A DNA stretch of 64,000 nt from Rhizobium sp. BK602. Lineage in GTDB: Bacteria; Pseudomonadota; Alphaproteobacteria; Rhizobiales; Rhizobiaceae. Below the pieces are notes generated by a model, which saw nothing but the letters and a program-made list of their open reading frames with translations, made no database searches and was not told where the DNA came from. The DNA lies in the NCBI RefSeq assembly GCF_014195095.1, contig NZ_JACIBC010000007.1, positions 124,001 to 188,000 on the forward strand, in the 5' to 3' direction. A program made the translations under genes and the position numbers. Below are positions 53,790 through 61,725 of this stretch, piece after piece; the stretch's first letter is position 1; every line of letters starts with the position of its first letter.

Positions 53790-54860
53790 ATGATGCAATC
53801 CGTATTCGATGGCCACAACGACGTTCTGCTGAGACTCTGGCACCATTCGCATGAAGGCACCGATCCGGTCGCCGAATTCAGGGATGGGATATCGACCGGT
53901 CACATCGATGCGCCGCGCGCCAGGGCGGGCGGTTTGGCCGGCGGCCTCTGCGCCATCTATATTCCGTCGGGCCATCTCGTCTTCGCCGAGCCCGACCGCA
54001 ACGGCCATTATGCCACGCCGCTGGCCGAGCCGCTGGAACGGCCGCCGTCGCTCGACATCGCGCTGGAAATGGCGGCGATCGCGCTCAGGCTCGATCGCGC
54101 CGGCGCCTGGAAGCTTTGCCGTTCCACAGCCGAAATCCGCGACTGCATGGACAAGGGCATCTTCGCCGCCGTCCTGCACATGGAAGGCTGCGAGGCGATC
54201 GACGCCGATCTTGCGGCGCTGGAAACCTTCTATGCGGCGGGCCTGCGCTCGCTCGGTCCGGTCTGGAGCCGCAACAATGTCTTTGCCCATGGCGTGCCCT
54301 TCGCCTTTCCGAGTTCGCCGGATACCGGGCCTGGGCTGACGGAGGCCGGTTTTGCTTTGGTGCGCGAATGCAACCGGCTCGGCATCGTCATCGATCTCGC
54401 CCATATCACCGAAAAGGGCTTCTGGGACGTGGCGAAAACCTCGGACCAGCCGCTGGTCGCCAGCCACTCCAATGCCCATGCCTTGACGCCGGTGGCCCGC
54501 AACCTCACCGACAAGCAGCTCGACGCCATCAAGGAAAGCCGCGGTATCGTCGGGCTCAACTATGCCACCGCCATGCTGCGCGCGGATGGCCGTTCGGACG
54601 CCAATACGCCGATCGATGCGATGGTGCGCCATGTCGATCATATGGTGGAGCGCGTCGGCATCGACTGCGTCGGCCTCGGATCGGACTTCGACGGAGCGAC
54701 GATTCCGGCCGATATCGGCGATGCCGCGGGCAATCAAAAGCTGATTGCTGCCCTTCGGAACGTTGGCTATGGTGAGGCCGATCTTGCGAAGTTGTGCCGG
54801 GAGAACTGGCTTCGCATTCTGGCGTCCGCCTGGGGAGAAAGCCGCGCGCCGCGTGCATGA
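53790..54860 (+). CDS. Membrane dipeptidase (peptidase family M19)
   Basis: 356 aa. Zinc ligands are in FDGHNDVLLRL (H9, D11), a bridging Glu in LHMEGCEAID, and His in IDLAHITEKGFW and VASHSNAHAL. GLGSDFDGA near the C-terminus is also conserved. It hydrolyses dipeptides, including D-containing ones. It lies 38 bp upstream of a dipeptide-type transporter, which suggests uptake followed by hydrolysis of the same peptides. No signal peptide, so cytoplasmic. Confidence 0.9.
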   Translation: MMQSVFDGHNDVLLRLWHHSHEGTDPVAEFRDGISTGHIDAPRARAGGLAGGLCAIYIPSGHLVFAEPDRNGHYATPLAEPLERPPSLDIALEMAAIALRLDRAGAWKLCRSTAEIRDCMDKGIFAAVLHMEGCEAIDADLAALETFYAAGLRSLGPVWSRNNVFAHGVPFAFPSSPDTGPGLTEAGFALVRECNRLGIVIDLAHITEKGFWDVAKTSDQPLVASHSNAHALTPVARNLTDKQLDAIKESRGIVGLNYATAMLRADGRSDANTPIDAMVRHVDHMVERVGIDCVGLGSDFDGATIPADIGDAAGNQKLIAALRNVGYGEADLAKLCRENWLRILASAWGESRAPRA

Positions 54861-54898
54861 ACAGTATCGATAAGCGTTCAAATCAGGGGAATAAAAAC

Positions 54899-56539
54899 AT
54901 GATGATGACCAGGATGAACCGCCGCTTCCGCGTCCTTTCGGCCGGTGCGGCTCTGGCGCTGCTGACCATGGCGGCGCCCAGCGCGTTCGCCGAAACGCCG
55001 AAGGACACGCTGGTCGAAGGCTTCGCCTTCGACGATATTCTCAGCATGGACCCGGCCGAGGCCTACGAGCTTTCCGCCGCCGAGATCACCGGCAATAGCT
55101 ATAGCCTGCTCGTTCGCCTGGATATCAACGACACGTCCAAGATCCAGGGCGATCTTGCCGAGAGCTGGTCGGTCTCCGACGATCACCTGACCTATACGTT
55201 CAAGCTGAAGCCCGGCCTGAAATTCGCCTCCGGCAATCCGATCACCGCCGAGGATGTCGCCTGGTCCTTCGAGCGCGTCGTCAAGCTCGACAAGAGCCCG
55301 GCCTTCATTCTCACCCAGTTCGGCCTCAACGGCGACAACGTGACGGAAAAGGCCAAGGCTACCGACCCGAACACCTTCACCTTCACCGTCGACAAGCCTT
55401 ATGCACCGAGCTTCGTGCTGAACTGCCTGACGGCGACGGTGGCGGAAGTGGTCGACAAGAAGCTGGTTCTGCAGCACGTCAAGCCGGCGACGCCGACGGC
55501 CGACTTCAAGTATGACAACGACTTCGGCAATAGCTGGCTAAAGACCGGCTTTGCCGGTTCCGGCCCGTTCAAGCTGCGCGAATGGCGCGCCAACGAAGCC
55601 GTCGTGCTCGAGCGCAACGACAATTATTACGGCGAAAAGCCGAAGCTCGCCCGCGTCATCTATCGCTTCATGAAGGAAAGCTCGGCACAGCGCCTGGCGC
55701 TGGAGAACGGCGATATCGACGTCGCCCGCAACCTGTCGCCGACCGATCTTGCCGCCATCGAGAAGAACGCGCAGCTTGCCTCCACCAACGCGCCGAAGGG
55801 CACGATCTACTACATCAGCCTCAACCAGAAGAATGCCAATCTCGCCAAACCTGAGGTGCAGCAGGCGTTCAAGTACCTGGTCGACTATGACGCCATCGGC
55901 AAGACGCTGATCAAGGGCATTGGCGAAGTCCACCAGACCTTCGAGCCGAAGGGCATGCTTGGCTCCTTGGATGAAAATCCGTTCAAGCTCGATGTCGCCA
56001 AGGCAAAGGAGCTGCTGGCCAAGGCGGGCTTGCCGAACGGCTTCTCCGTGACGATGGACGTGCGCAGCATCGAGCCGGATACCGGTGTGGCCACCTCGAT
56101 CCAGCAGACGCTCGGCCAGGCCGGAATCAAGGTTGAGATCATTCCCGGCGACGGCAAGCAAAAGCTCACCAAGTATCGTGCTCGTAACCACGATATCTAT
56201 TTCGGCAACTGGGGCAACGACTATTGGGACCCCCATTCCAACGCCGATACCTTCACGAACAATCCCGACAACGCCGACACCAGCACCAACAAGACCCTTG
56301 CCTGGCGCAATACCTGGACGACGCCTGAACTGGACAAGGAAACCAAGGCTGCCCTGTTCGAGATCGATGCCGCCAAGCGCGGCGCCATGTATCAGGATAT
56401 CCAGAAGAAGTACCTGGATGCCAGCCCCTTCGTCTTCCTGTTCCAGCAGACGGAAGTGGCCGGCTATCGCAAGGATGTGAAGGACTTCAAGCTCGGCCCG
56501 AGCTTCGACACCAACTTCGTTTGGCCGGTCTCGAAGTGA
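54899..56539 (+). CDS. Dipeptide/oligopeptide ABC transporter substrate-binding protein
   Basis: 546 aa, SBP family 5. Signal peptide with FRVLSAGAALALLTMAAPSA and cleavage before ETPKDTL. The mature protein has LAESWSVSDDHLTYTFKLKP, ITAEDVAWSFERVVKLDKSP, and GSGPFKLREWRANEAVVLER, the ligand-binding framework of DppA/OppA. The first of three Met codons (54899) follows AGGGGAATAAAAAC. Peptide specificity unknown. Confidence 0.9.
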   Translation: MMMTRMNRRFRVLSAGAALALLTMAAPSAFAETPKDTLVEGFAFDDILSMDPAEAYELSAAEITGNSYSLLVRLDINDTSKIQGDLAESWSVSDDHLTYTFKLKPGLKFASGNPITAEDVAWSFERVVKLDKSPAFILTQFGLNGDNVTEKAKATDPNTFTFTVDKPYAPSFVLNCLTATVAEVVDKKLVLQHVKPATPTADFKYDNDFGNSWLKTGFAGSGPFKLREWRANEAVVLERNDNYYGEKPKLARVIYRFMKESSAQRLALENGDIDVARNLSPTDLAAIEKNAQLASTNAPKGTIYYISLNQKNANLAKPEVQQAFKYLVDYDAIGKTLIKGIGEVHQTFEPKGMLGSLDENPFKLDVAKAKELLAKAGLPNGFSVTMDVRSIEPDTGVATSIQQTLGQAGIKVEIIPGDGKQKLTKYRARNHDIYFGNWGNDYWDPHSNADTFTNNPDNADTSTNKTLAWRNTWTTPELDKETKAALFEIDAAKRGAMYQDIQKKYLDASPFVFLFQQTEVAGYRKDVKDFKLGPSFDTNFVWPVSK

Positions 56540-56560
56540 TAATCCGGCAGGATTAGTCCT

Positions 56561-57628
56561 TTGAGCACAGTCGAACGCAAAATGGAGGTGCGGCCCAAAA
56601 AGGGCCGTGCCGCGCCCATTCTGATGGGCGTGCTGCGCTTCCTCGTCGTGGCCGTCACGACCTATCTTGGCCTGCTGGCCGTGACCTTCTTCATCGGACG
56701 CGTCATTCCGATCGATCCGGCATTGGCGATCGCCGGTGACCATGCGCCCGCGCAGGTGCTGGAGCGGCTGCGCCGCGAAATGCATCTGGATGAGCCGCTC
56801 TATCGGCAATTCTACTATTATCTGGTCAGCGCGCTCACCGGCGATTTCGGCACCTCGGTGCTGACGACCAATCCGGTGATGGACGATATCCGGCGCGTCT
56901 TTCCGGCCACCATGGAGCTTGCCACCGTCGGGACGATCATCGGCGCGGTCATCGGCGTTCCCTTCGGCGTGCTCGCCGCCGTGCGCCGCAACAGCCTGAT
57001 CGACCAGATCGTTCGCGTCATCGGCCTTGTCGGCTATTCGCTGCCGGTCTTCTGGTTGGCGATGGTAGCGCTCGTGATCTTTTATGCGCAATTGCGCTGG
57101 GTGGCCTATCCCGGCCGCATCGACATCGCCTACGAATATAGTTTTACGCCGGTCACCGGCTTCTTCCTCCTCGACAGCGCCCTGCAGGGGCAGTGGGACG
57201 TCTTCTGGGACGTGTTCCGCCATATCATCCTGCCGGCTTCGCTGCTCGGCTATTTCTCCCTTGCCTATATCAGCCGCATGACGCGCAGCTTCATGCTGAA
57301 CGAACTCAGCCAGGAATATATCGTCGCTGCCCGCGCCAAGGGGCTGTCGGAAACGCGGGTGATCTGGGGGCATGCTCTGCGCAGCGCCATGGTACCGCTG
57401 ATCACGGTGATCGCGCTGTCCTATGCATCGCTGCTCGAAGGGTCGGTGCTGACGGAGATCGTCTTCTCCTGGCCGGGCATCGGCTTCTATATCACCAGCT
57501 CGCTGCGCAATGCCGACATGAACGCCGTGCTCGGCGGCACCATCGTCATCGGCACGGTCTTCATCGGCATCAACCTGCTTTCCGATCTGCTTTATCGGAC
57601 CCTCGATCCAAGGACGCGACGTAGATGA
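56561..57628 (+). CDS. Dipeptide-type ABC transporter permease (DppB-like)
   Basis: 355 aa, six membrane helices. GRVIPIDPALAIAGDHAPAQ and the LDEPLYRQFYYYL region are DppB hallmarks; the EAA loop is RAKGLSETRVIWGHALRSAM. It starts at TTG 56561, with an ATG at 56582 as an alternative. Its stop overlaps the start of the next gene by 4 bp. Confidence 0.92.
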   Translation: MSTVERKMEVRPKKGRAAPILMGVLRFLVVAVTTYLGLLAVTFFIGRVIPIDPALAIAGDHAPAQVLERLRREMHLDEPLYRQFYYYLVSALTGDFGTSVLTTNPVMDDIRRVFPATMELATVGTIIGAVIGVPFGVLAAVRRNSLIDQIVRVIGLVGYSLPVFWLAMVALVIFYAQLRWVAYPGRIDIAYEYSFTPVTGFFLLDSALQGQWDVFWDVFRHIILPASLLGYFSLAYISRMTRSFMLNELSQEYIVAARAKGLSETRVIWGHALRSAMVPLITVIALSYASLLEGSVLTEIVFSWPGIGFYITSSLRNADMNAVLGGTIVIGTVFIGINLLSDLLYRTLDPRTRRR

Positions 57629-58551
57629 CGGCTGGAACCACGCAAATTAGCTGGCGTGACTGGCTGCTGTCGGACCGGCCGCAGTCGCGTCGGCAGGCAA
57701 GACTTGGGCGTGCCTATGTCACCTGGCGGCAATTCTCCGCCAATCGTCTGGCTGTTGTCGGATTGCTGATCATCCTTGCGCTGGTGCTGATCGCCGCGCT
57801 TGCCGATGTCATCGCGCCGCATTCGCCCGTCATCGGTGACCTCACCAATGCCTATCTGAAACCGCCGGGCACGGCGGGCTATCTTCTCGGCACCGACGAT
57901 CTCGGCCGCGATATCCTCTCGCGCCTGATCTATGGGTCGCGATGGACGCTCTACATCGTCATCCTGGTCGCGATTATTTCGGCGCCGATCGGGCTGATCA
58001 TCGGTATGGTCTCCGGCTATCTCGGCGGCTGGGTCGATACCGTGCTGATGCGGATCACCGATATCTTCCTTGCCTTCCCGAAGCTGGTGCTGGCGCTCGC
58101 CTTCGCCGGCGCGCTCGGGGCGGGCATCGAAAACGCGATCATTGCCATCGCCATCACCTCCTGGCCGCCCTATGCGCGCCTGGCGCGGGCCGAGACGATG
58201 ACGGTGCGGCGTTCGGACTATATCGCCGCCGTGCAGCTGATGGGCGCCTCGCCGCTGCGCATCATCTTCCGGCATGTCATGCCGCTCTGCGTTTCCTCGG
58301 TGATCGTCCGCGTCACGCTCGACATGGCCGGCGTCATCCTGACGGCGGCGGGTCTCGGCTTCCTCGGCCTCGGCGCGCAGCCGCCGCTGCCGGAATGGGG
58401 CGTGATGATCGCCTCCGGCTTCAAATATTATCTCGACCAATGGTGGGTGGCCGCCATGCCCGGCATCGCCATCCTGGTCGTCAGCCTCGGCTTCAACCTG
58501 CTCGGCGACGGCCTGCGCGATGCGCTCGATCCGAAGGAGAGCGGCCAATGA
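57625..58551 (+). CDS. Dipeptide-type ABC transporter permease (DppC-like)
   Basis: 308 aa, six membrane helices. LLGTDDLGRDILSRLIYGSR is the DppC/OppC signature, and the EAA loop is AVQLMGASPLRIIFRHVMPL. Coupled on both sides by 4-bp overlaps, as expected for equal expression of the two permeases and the ATPase. Confidence 0.93.
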   Translation: MTAGTTQISWRDWLLSDRPQSRRQARLGRAYVTWRQFSANRLAVVGLLIILALVLIAALADVIAPHSPVIGDLTNAYLKPPGTAGYLLGTDDLGRDILSRLIYGSRWTLYIVILVAIISAPIGLIIGMVSGYLGGWVDTVLMRITDIFLAFPKLVLALAFAGALGAGIENAIIAIAITSWPPYARLARAETMTVRRSDYIAAVQLMGASPLRIIFRHVMPLCVSSVIVRVTLDMAGVILTAAGLGFLGLGAQPPLPEWGVMIASGFKYYLDQWWVAAMPGIAILVVSLGFNLLGDGLRDALDPKESGQ

Positions 58552-59381
58552 CGGCGATGTTGACGGTCGAGAACCTCAAGGTTCGCTATCCCACCCGCAC
58601 CGGCGTCATCGAGGCGGTGCGCGGCGTCTCCTTCACGCTCGGCCGCGAGCGGCTCGGCATCGTCGGCGAAAGCGGTTCCGGCAAATCGCAGACCGGCCGC
58701 GCCATCATGGGCCTGACGTCCTCGCATGGCATCGTCACCGCCGACCGGCTGAACTTCAGCGGCATCGACCTCTTGTCGATACCGGCCAAGGAGCGTCGCT
58801 CCTTACGCGGCAAGCGCATCGCCATGGTGCTGCAGGACCCGAAATATTCACTCGATCCGGTCATGTCCATCGGCCGGCAGATCACCGAGACGCTGCGCAC
58901 GCATGAGAAGGTGAGCAGGGCGGAAGCGCGCGAACGGGCGCTTGCCATGCTGGAGGCCGTGCAGATCCGCGATCCCAAGCGCGTCTACGACCTGCATCCG
59001 CATGAAGTCTCCGGCGGCATGGGCCAGCGCGTGATGATCGCGATGATGCTGATCGCCGGGCCGGAGCTGCTGATCGCCGATGAGCCGACCTCGGCGCTTG
59101 ACGTGACCGTGCAGCTCGATGTGCTCAGGATCATGGACAGGCTGGTGTCGGAGCGAGGCATGGGGCTGATTTTCGTGTCGCACGATCTCAGGCTTGTCTC
59201 CTCCTTCTGCGACCGGGTGATTGTTATGTATGCCGGCAAGATCGTCGAGGAACTCAAGGCCTCCGAGCTCAACAATGCCCAGCATCCCTATACGCGCGGT
59301 CTGTTGAACTGCATGCCTGTGATCGGCGAGGATCGTCATCCGCTGCCGGTCCTCGACCGCAAGCCGGAGTGGGCGGCATGA
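58548..59381 (+). CDS. Dipeptide-type ABC transporter ATP-binding protein (DppD-like)
   Basis: 277 aa. Walker A GESGSGKSQT near residue 43, signature VSGGMGQRVMIAMML, Walker B LLIADEPTSALD, switch FVSHDLR. The Walker A Thr/Ser position reads GKSQT, normal for the DppD group. The C-terminal HPYTRGLLNCMPVIG is the peptide-ATPase tail. Coupled to the genes on either side. Confidence 0.92.
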   Translation: MTAMLTVENLKVRYPTRTGVIEAVRGVSFTLGRERLGIVGESGSGKSQTGRAIMGLTSSHGIVTADRLNFSGIDLLSIPAKERRSLRGKRIAMVLQDPKYSLDPVMSIGRQITETLRTHEKVSRAEARERALAMLEAVQIRDPKRVYDLHPHEVSGGMGQRVMIAMMLIAGPELLIADEPTSALDVTVQLDVLRIMDRLVSERGMGLIFVSHDLRLVSSFCDRVIVMYAGKIVEELKASELNNAQHPYTRGLLNCMPVIGEDRHPLPVLDRKPEWAA

Positions 59382-60127
59382 CGGCGGCGCTTGCGGTCGA
59401 CGGCCTCAGCGTCGTCTATGACGGTTATTATGCCCTCGATGCGGTCAGCATCGATGTGAATAGGGGCGAATCCTTCGGTCTGGTCGGCGAATCCGGCTCG
59501 GGCAAATCGACGCTGCTGCGCGCTGTCGCCGGTCTGGCGCCGGTCAATGCCGGTACGATCCGCGTCGACGGGCAGGCGCTTAAAGGCTCGAAACGCGACA
59601 AGACGTTCTATCGCCAGGTGCAGATGGTGTTTCAGGACCCCTATGGCTCGCTGCATCCGCGCCAGACCATCGATCGGCTGCTGCTGGAGCCCCTGGCGAT
59701 CCATGGCATCGGCGACAGCGAGACGCGCATCGCCCGGGCGCTCGACGAGGTGGGTCTTGGCTCCGGCTTCCGCTTCCGCTATCCGCACCAGCTCTCCGGC
59801 GGCCAGCGCCAGCGCGTGGCGATCGCCCGCGCCCTGATCGTCGAGCCGTCCGTGCTGTTGCTCGACGAGCCGACCTCGGCGCTGGATGCCTCCGTGCAGG
59901 CGGAAGTGCTCAATCTCCTGGAGCAGGTCCGTAGGGATCGCCACTTGACGTTCGTGATGGTCAGCCACGATCTCGGCGTCGTCACCCATATGTGCGAGCG
60001 CCTGGTGGTGATGCAGAACGGCGCCGTGGTCGAGCGGCTGGCTGCCCGCGATCTTGCGGCCGGCAATGTCCAGGAGGACTATACCCGCAACCTGATGATC
60101 GCCAGCAAGGGGTTCGTCCGCGATTGA
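59378..60127 (+). CDS. Dipeptide-type ABC transporter ATP-binding protein (DppF-like)
   Basis: 249 aa. Walker A GESGSGKSTLLRAV, Q-loop MVFQDPYGSLHPRQ, signature LSGGQRQRVAIARAL, Walker B VLLLDEPTSALDASVQAEVL. Pairs with the DppD-like ATPase to drive the transporter. ATG at 59378 in an ATGA overlap; the frame extends only three codons further upstream. Confidence 0.92.
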   Translation: MTAALAVDGLSVVYDGYYALDAVSIDVNRGESFGLVGESGSGKSTLLRAVAGLAPVNAGTIRVDGQALKGSKRDKTFYRQVQMVFQDPYGSLHPRQTIDRLLLEPLAIHGIGDSETRIARALDEVGLGSGFRFRYPHQLSGGQRQRVAIARALIVEPSVLLLDEPTSALDASVQAEVLNLLEQVRRDRHLTFVMVSHDLGVVTHMCERLVVMQNGAVVERLAARDLAAGNVQEDYTRNLMIASKGFVRD

Positions 60128-60279
60128 GCCGATGGCGCCGGCCCGTGTTAACGAATCCGGTGCCGAAAGACGACCAATCGTATAGACTATTGACTCCTGC
60201 CGCATTTCTGTCATGATCTCGTTAATGACGGTTAACTTTCGTGATCCCGGTTTCCGGGTCGACGCGAATGGAGGCAGAC

Positions 60280-60483
60280 ATGTTTTTCATGGGTGGCATG
60301 ACCATGGGCTATCTTCATCCGCCGGTACCGGCGAAGGAAGAGGATGTGACGACCGTCACTCTGCCGGAAGAAAAGAGCCGTCGTCACATCGCTGTGACGG
60401 AAACATCGGCTCATGAGGCAGGCGCCATGGAGCGCACCCTGACCTGGGTTCGCCGCATCTCCGCCGAGCTTCGGCTTCGCTGA
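60280..60483 (+). CDS. Small hypothetical protein
   Basis: 67 aa beginning MFFMGGMTMGYLHPPVPAKE, with a Met/Gly-rich start and a charged C-terminus. A GGAGG ribosome binding site is placed six bases before the ATG at 60280. Composition and ribosome binding site make it a credible gene; no family recognised. Confidence 0.55.
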   Translation: MFFMGGMTMGYLHPPVPAKEEDVTTVTLPEEKSRRHIAVTETSAHEAGAMERTLTWVRRISAELRLR

Positions 60484-60649
60484 ATTCGGGACGGCCGGTT
60501 TTTCGGGTCCAACTCTTTCCAGAGGTTTATTTTTTCGCCAGCGAGCCTCTGGACGCAAAAACATCTCTACCTAATTGATAGAGAATATATGAATGTGAGG
60601 CGCGGGTTTATCCCGCAAGACATCGAAAAAAGACCAACGGAGGCAACAC

Positions 60650-60808
60650 ATGGCGAATTTGGGTATGTCGAATACGCATGTGAATCAGTTCGATGGTTCG
60701 AAGCGCGTCGCCACGACGCGGCATAAGATCCAGACTGCGATCCACGTTGCGCTGTTTTCCGCTGCTTTCCTGTTCGTCGTCGCCATCGTGTGCGGCATCG
60801 TCGTCTGA
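60650..60808 (+). CDS. Small single-pass membrane protein
   Basis: 52 aa, in a frame too short for most gene-finding cut-offs. It has a polar N-terminus (MANLGMSNTHVNQFDGSKRV) and a C-terminal membrane helix (IHVALFSAAFLFVVAIVCGI). GGAGG lies at ideal spacing before the ATG, and a small hairpin (GCGGGTTTATCCCGC) precedes it. Function unknown. Confidence 0.6.
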   Translation: MANLGMSNTHVNQFDGSKRVATTRHKIQTAIHVALFSAAFLFVVAIVCGIVV

Positions 60809-61725
60809 GCGTTTCACCGCAACGACACAGGCGGTGGACCGGTGACGATCAAGGCGTGCGCTGCTGTTTTGCGCGCCGAACTTCTTCTCAATTCCGGATA
60901 TTGTATCTCACGGGCCGGAGATCGGTCTGTGATATCCTTGAATCGCGCCGCTTTTCTCCGGCGCTTCTTCTTTTCCCTCATCGCCGGAACTTTGCCAGGC
61001 AAAGAAAATTTCCCGTTGCCGATAGAATGCGCGGCGGGAAAACAGTAAGCTTCGCCAAAATATAAAATAAAGACGTGGGGCGGAGGCATGGCAAAAGCGG
61101 AGGCCGCGCACGACAGCGGGTGGAATCGTGCTCATGGCGCGAGGGCGGTTCCGGTGCATGAACACCACTATCGACATGGCGGTTGGCCACGAGGTCGGCG
61201 CGAGCGCTGGAAGCGTGCCGCCGGCGTCGTTCCCGTTTCGGCTGCCGGCATTTCCCGCCGGTCCGCGCCCTGCCGGCCATTTCCCGTCCTGAGAAAAATC
61301 GCGCTTGAGACGAATTTGCGAATCTTTTGAGGGAGTTCAGTTTAAGTTCATCTTCTTCGGGATATGCAGGGCTCAGTCTGTAATACCCTGATTCCTGATG
61401 TGGAAGTCAGCCAAGGAGAATGCCTCATGACCCTGATCGATTGTTTTTGACACATCGGGACCGCTGTCGGCACCAGCCGGCCGCGTCTCAAGTTTCATGG
61501 GAAGCCTGTCTCGAATGATGGCCCGATCGCCATGATCCCGAGAAGGAACCCGTGAAAATCTTCGCCTGAATGCCTTTGTTCTAAGCCGCCACTTCGAGTT
61601 CACCCCCTTCGCGCGCCGGGAAGCGAAGCAAAAGGGTCCACATGTGTGAATGGTTGTGTCGGGCAGGGCAAAAACGATAAAGGCGACAATGCCTGTCACT
61701 CTGTTTGGACCCAGAACCCGAATCC
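60809..61725. other. Long upstream region of ndvB, no confident gene
   Basis: About 900 bp. An A/T-rich stretch near 61050-61080 could hold a promoter. A frame at 61088-61330 has an Arg/His-rich product and is unconvincing. At 61428 a seven-codon frame (MTLIDCF) follows AAGGAG and may be a leader peptide. No repeat or tRNA seen. Confidence 0.4.

Noticed and set aside
61088..61330. 80-codon plus-strand frame ahead of ndvB
   Set aside because: Arg/His/Pro-rich product, GGAGG only one base from the ATG, and overlapping frames of equal quality on the other strand.
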